Notes under the pieces: model-generated
Database searches by the model: none
The model's input: the letters and a program-made list of their open reading frames with translations, nothing else
What the model was told of the DNA's origin: nothing
Shown: positions 62,247 through 64,000 of the stretch, piece after piece
Layout: each line of letters starts with the position of its first letter
How positions within the stretch are numbered: the first letter of the stretch is position 1
Assembly: GCA_020050835.1 (NCBI GenBank)
Contig: JAGVKB010000142.1
Span: 62,001 to 126,000 of the forward strand
Reading direction: 5' to 3'
Source: Candidatus Obscuribacterales bacterium
GTDB lineage: Bacteria > Cyanobacteriota > Vampirovibrionia > Obscuribacterales > Obscuribacteraceae
DNA length: 64,000 bases
Translations under genes and position numbers: made by a program

Positions 62247-62663
62247 TTGGTGTCAAGCAGATCAAAGCAATCAAAGGACCGGAAAAGCAGCGCTGACACA
62301 GCCGAGAGCGCTTTCGAGCAAGTTTATTCGCTGGTCAGAACGATCCCTCCGGGCAAAGTGCTGACCTATGGAATCGTTTCGCATCTGCTCTCAGGCAGGC
62401 TAAGCGCTCAAGGCGTCGGTTGGGCGCTCAATGCATTAACAAATGATTCCGGCTCGCCGCCGGTCCCATGGCAAAGAGTGGTCAATGCTAAAGGCGGGCT
62501 GAGTACGCACAAACGGCCTGAGATTCCGCCCGGATTGCAAAAACATCTTTTGGAGCTGGAGGGAGTTCAATTCGATCAATGCGAACAGATTGAGCTGGAG
62601 ACTTATCTCTGGCATGAAGGCATTGCAAAACTCAGCAAAGTCGCGACAATCAAACGCCAATGA
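62247..62663 (+). CDS. alkyltransferase-like protein (MGMT family, Trp in place of Cys)
   Basis: A 138-residue member of the O6-alkylguanine-DNA alkyltransferase C-terminal family. The DNA-binding helix-turn-helix part reads IPPGKVLTYGIVSHLLSG and GVGWALNALTND; the active-site segment is PWQRVVN (residues 74-80), with Trp where MGMT has Cys in PCHR. Such ATL proteins do not remove the alkyl group but mark O6-alkylguanine for nucleotide excision repair. The usual Arg finger before VG is replaced by Gln-Gly (SAQGVG), which is unusual. The start is a TTG at 62247; a GTG follows at 62250. It follows the acidic membrane protein gene. Confidence 0.85.
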   Translation: MVSSRSKQSKDRKSSADTAESAFEQVYSLVRTIPPGKVLTYGIVSHLLSGRLSAQGVGWALNALTNDSGSPPVPWQRVVNAKGGLSTHKRPEIPPGLQKHLLELEGVQFDQCEQIELETYLWHEGIAKLSKVATIKRQ

Positions 62664-62682
62664 ACTTGGCGTTATCACATCT

Positions 62683-63003
62683 TCAATGACTGATGCCGGA
62701 CGCTCCCGGGACCATTTGCGGTAGACCGCGCCAGGATGGCACCGCCTGCCTTACTTGATTGATCTGCTGGACCAGATTCGAATCTACCTTGGGCGGACTT
62801 TTATAATTACGGGTGCCATCGGCATATTCAAAAGTCGAGTACACAACACCAAGTTTAAGCAAGGTAGATTTGGCTGGTTCTCCGCCAGTCCAGATCGGCT
62901 CATCCCAACTATAAGTGCTCGCACAAGCAAAGTTTACGCAGCCAAGAATCATCGCAAATCCAGCTGCAGAAAGCACCTCAACCACCAAGCGGGGACGTCT
63001 CAT
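62683..63003 (-). CDS. small secreted or lipoprotein-like protein
   Basis: A 106-residue exported protein. The N-terminal 30 residues (MRRPRLVVEVLSAAGFAMIL then GCVNFACAS) form a signal peptide; ILGC resembles a lipobox, but a signal peptidase I cut after ACAS is also possible. The rest is short and lacks known motifs (WTGGEPAKSTLLKLGVVYST). GGAGGGCGAAAC precedes the ATG. Function unknown. It is convergent with the alkyltransferase-like gene, 19 nt away. Confidence 0.6.
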   Translation of the reverse strand: MRRPRLVVEVLSAAGFAMILGCVNFACASTYSWDEPIWTGGEPAKSTLLKLGVVYSTFEYADGTRNYKSPPKVDSNLVQQINQVRQAVPSWRGLPQMVPGASGISH

Positions 63004-63111
63004 GTTTCGCCCTCCGAATTATCAAAAAACCAATCTCATTTTCCAATATAGTCGGCAGCTTATCGGTTGAGTCGATCTTTTAAGTTTTCGTGTTGACCTT
63101 CAGCAACAAGC

Positions 63112-63429
63112 TCAAGCAAGTGCAGCATAAGCTTGCAAGCCGTAAGAAGCGTTAAAAAGAGGCATTTGATCCTTGTAGCCTAAAAACTGAAGAAGCAGTT
63201 GCGTTCCAATAGCTACCGGCTGATGCGTCGGCAGAAAGCCCTGAATCTTGTCTTGACCGAACTCGACTCTGCACCCACCGGCAACGATTGCTACCACCCG
63301 GCAAGAAACTGGCTGTCCTGGCTTGAACTGATGCTTCCAACGTGAATTTAACTGAGATCCAAGCATAGTAAAACAAACCTCACTCAAAAGAAGAGCAACG
63401 AGAATCCAACCCAGGATGTCGAAGGTCAA
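63112..63429 (-). CDS. membrane-anchored protein with a short S1/OB-like beta domain
   Basis: A 105-residue protein: one helix (about residues 5-24, LGWILVALLLSEVCFTMLGS) and a small beta domain (HQFKPGQPVSCRVVAIVAGG, RVEFGQDKIQGFLPTHQPVA) whose G-x-V/S-C-R-V-V pattern and GFLP turn recall the S1 RNA-binding fold. The S1 fold here is short, and the match is by eye. It lies 98 nt downstream of the gcvH stop's opposite side, on the same strand as gcvH. Function unknown. Confidence 0.5.
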   Translation of the reverse strand: MTFDILGWILVALLLSEVCFTMLGSQLNSRWKHQFKPGQPVSCRVVAIVAGGCRVEFGQDKIQGFLPTHQPVAIGTQLLLQFLGYKDQMPLFNASYGLQAYAALA

Positions 63430-63527
63430 TGGTAAGTCCCAGCAGTTTGCAGGGATTTGGATTATAAGATCCGATTAATGGCGATGTCAAGAAAATTCTG
63501 GATTGGACAAGCCTATCTTATGCCAGC

Positions 63528-63938
63528 CTAATCCACGACAAAGTCTCGATAGCCGTCAGCAGTTAGAGCATCTTTGAGCTCGTCAACATTATCGAGTTTG
63601 ACCTTAATCATCCAGCCGTCACCGTAGCAATCAAGGTTGACCAACTCCGGTTCGGAAGCGAGCCGGTCATTTATGGCTGTAATCTCGCCGCCGGCCGGCA
63701 TAAACAGGTCCGACACCGACTTGACGGATTCGATGACGCCGAACTTCTCTTCCAATTTCAGCTTTTGCCCAACCTTGGGAAGCTCGACAAAGGTGACATC
63801 GCCGAGTTGATCGGCAGCAAATGCCGTCACTCCGATGGTAGCCAAATTGCCGCCCTCTACACGCACATATTCATGCGTCTTGACATACTTGAGCTCGCTG
63901 GGATAACTGAGCACCTTACTTCCTTCTGCTCCCGCCAT
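63528..63938 (-). CDS. gcvH: glycine cleavage system H protein
   Basis: The lipoyl carrier of the glycine cleavage system, shuttling the aminomethyl group between P-, T- and L-proteins in the cytosol. The 136-residue protein has YVKTHEYVRVEGG at the start, VELPKVGQKLKLEEKFGVIE and the lipoylated Lys73 in ESVKSVSDLF, and ends in the usual LTADGYRDFV. AAAGGAG lies 9-10 nt before the ATG. No gcvT or gcvP gene is in the window; they may be upstream, beyond the edge. I see no glycine riboswitch in the 62 nt before the window ends. Confidence 0.97.
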   Translation of the reverse strand: MAGAEGSKVLSYPSELKYVKTHEYVRVEGGNLATIGVTAFAADQLGDVTFVELPKVGQKLKLEEKFGVIESVKSVSDLFMPAGGEITAINDRLASEPELVNLDCYGDGWMIKVKLDNVDELKDALTADGYRDFVVD

Positions 63939-64000
63939 TCCTTGATCTCCTTTAACTCTCAGCCTACTGTAGAAAGCACGAGCAAAGATTTTACCAAGGA

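Noticed and set aside
63939-64000. Glycine riboswitch before gcvH
   Set aside because: Only 62 nt are visible and none of the aptamer core is seen; it could still lie beyond the edge.

Overview
The window is gene-dense bacterial DNA of moderate G+C from a diderm, probably fermentative heterotroph. Envelope functions are an RND efflux pump with its periplasmic adaptor, an MlaC-like lipid carrier, a TonB-type energy transducer and a WaaE-like glycosyltransferase. Metabolism is represented by AdhE, an alpha-glucan phosphorylase, an acyl-CoA dehydrogenase and GcvH. Many secreted TPR proteins, YD-type repeat proteins, a caspase-like protease and a Ser/Thr kinase with a TPR tail recall non-photosynthetic relatives of Cyanobacteria (Melainabacteria/Vampirovibrionia, Obscuribacterales type). 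That placement is inference from gene content, not from a marker gene alignment. I saw no rRNA, tRNA, CRISPR array, transposase or integrase.

Layout. 1-9.5 kb: the 3' part of a PglX-like DNA methyltransferase, a heavy-metal RND pump and adaptor, a YD-repeat protein with a Lys/Pro tail, and an MlaC-like protein. 9.7-21 kb: two large secreted TPR proteins, an ABC-2 exporter pair, a STAS protein, adhE and a matrixin-like metalloprotease. 21-25.2 kb: a NagB-like deaminase, a secreted cyclophilin with 15-residue Gly/Pro repeats, and an ArsR regulator - beta-carbonic anhydrase - bestrophin operon preceded by a perfect 16-bp inverted repeat. 25.2-34.3 kb: a YD/NlpC-P60 protein, a DltD/SGNH-like protein, a secreted repeat protein, dnaK, an UlaG-like hydrolase and a secreted TIM-barrel-like protein. 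34.3-48.6 kb: an unlisted 23-residue membrane peptide, a caspase-like protease, a GNAT remnant, a Ser/Thr kinase, glgP, a TonB with a two-helix extension, a DUF3592-like protein, a thioredoxin-fold protein, a DUF4149-like membrane protein, an HD hydrolase, an orphan histidine kinase and an alpha/beta hydrolase. 48.7-51.3 kb: ffh-rpsP-khpA. 51.3-64 kb: secreted proteins, a Cys-rich gene interrupted by an amber codon, a GT2 enzyme, two tandem TPR/double-retropepsin proteins, an acyl-CoA dehydrogenase, an MscS channel, a HEAT-repeat protein, an alkyltransferase-like protein and gcvH.

The clearest working unit is the ArsR/carbonic anhydrase/bestrophin operon: CO2-bicarbonate interconversion coupled by translation to an anion channel, under an apparently autoregulated promoter. 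The other notable items are the tandem single-chain double retropepsins, the 23-residue membrane peptide with an ideal Shine-Dalgarno, the amber-interrupted Cys-rich gene, the twin palindromes about six helical turns apart, and the TonB with extra N-terminal helices. Start sites were moved from the longest frame where a ribosome-binding site, signal peptide or family alignment argued for it; each case is stated.
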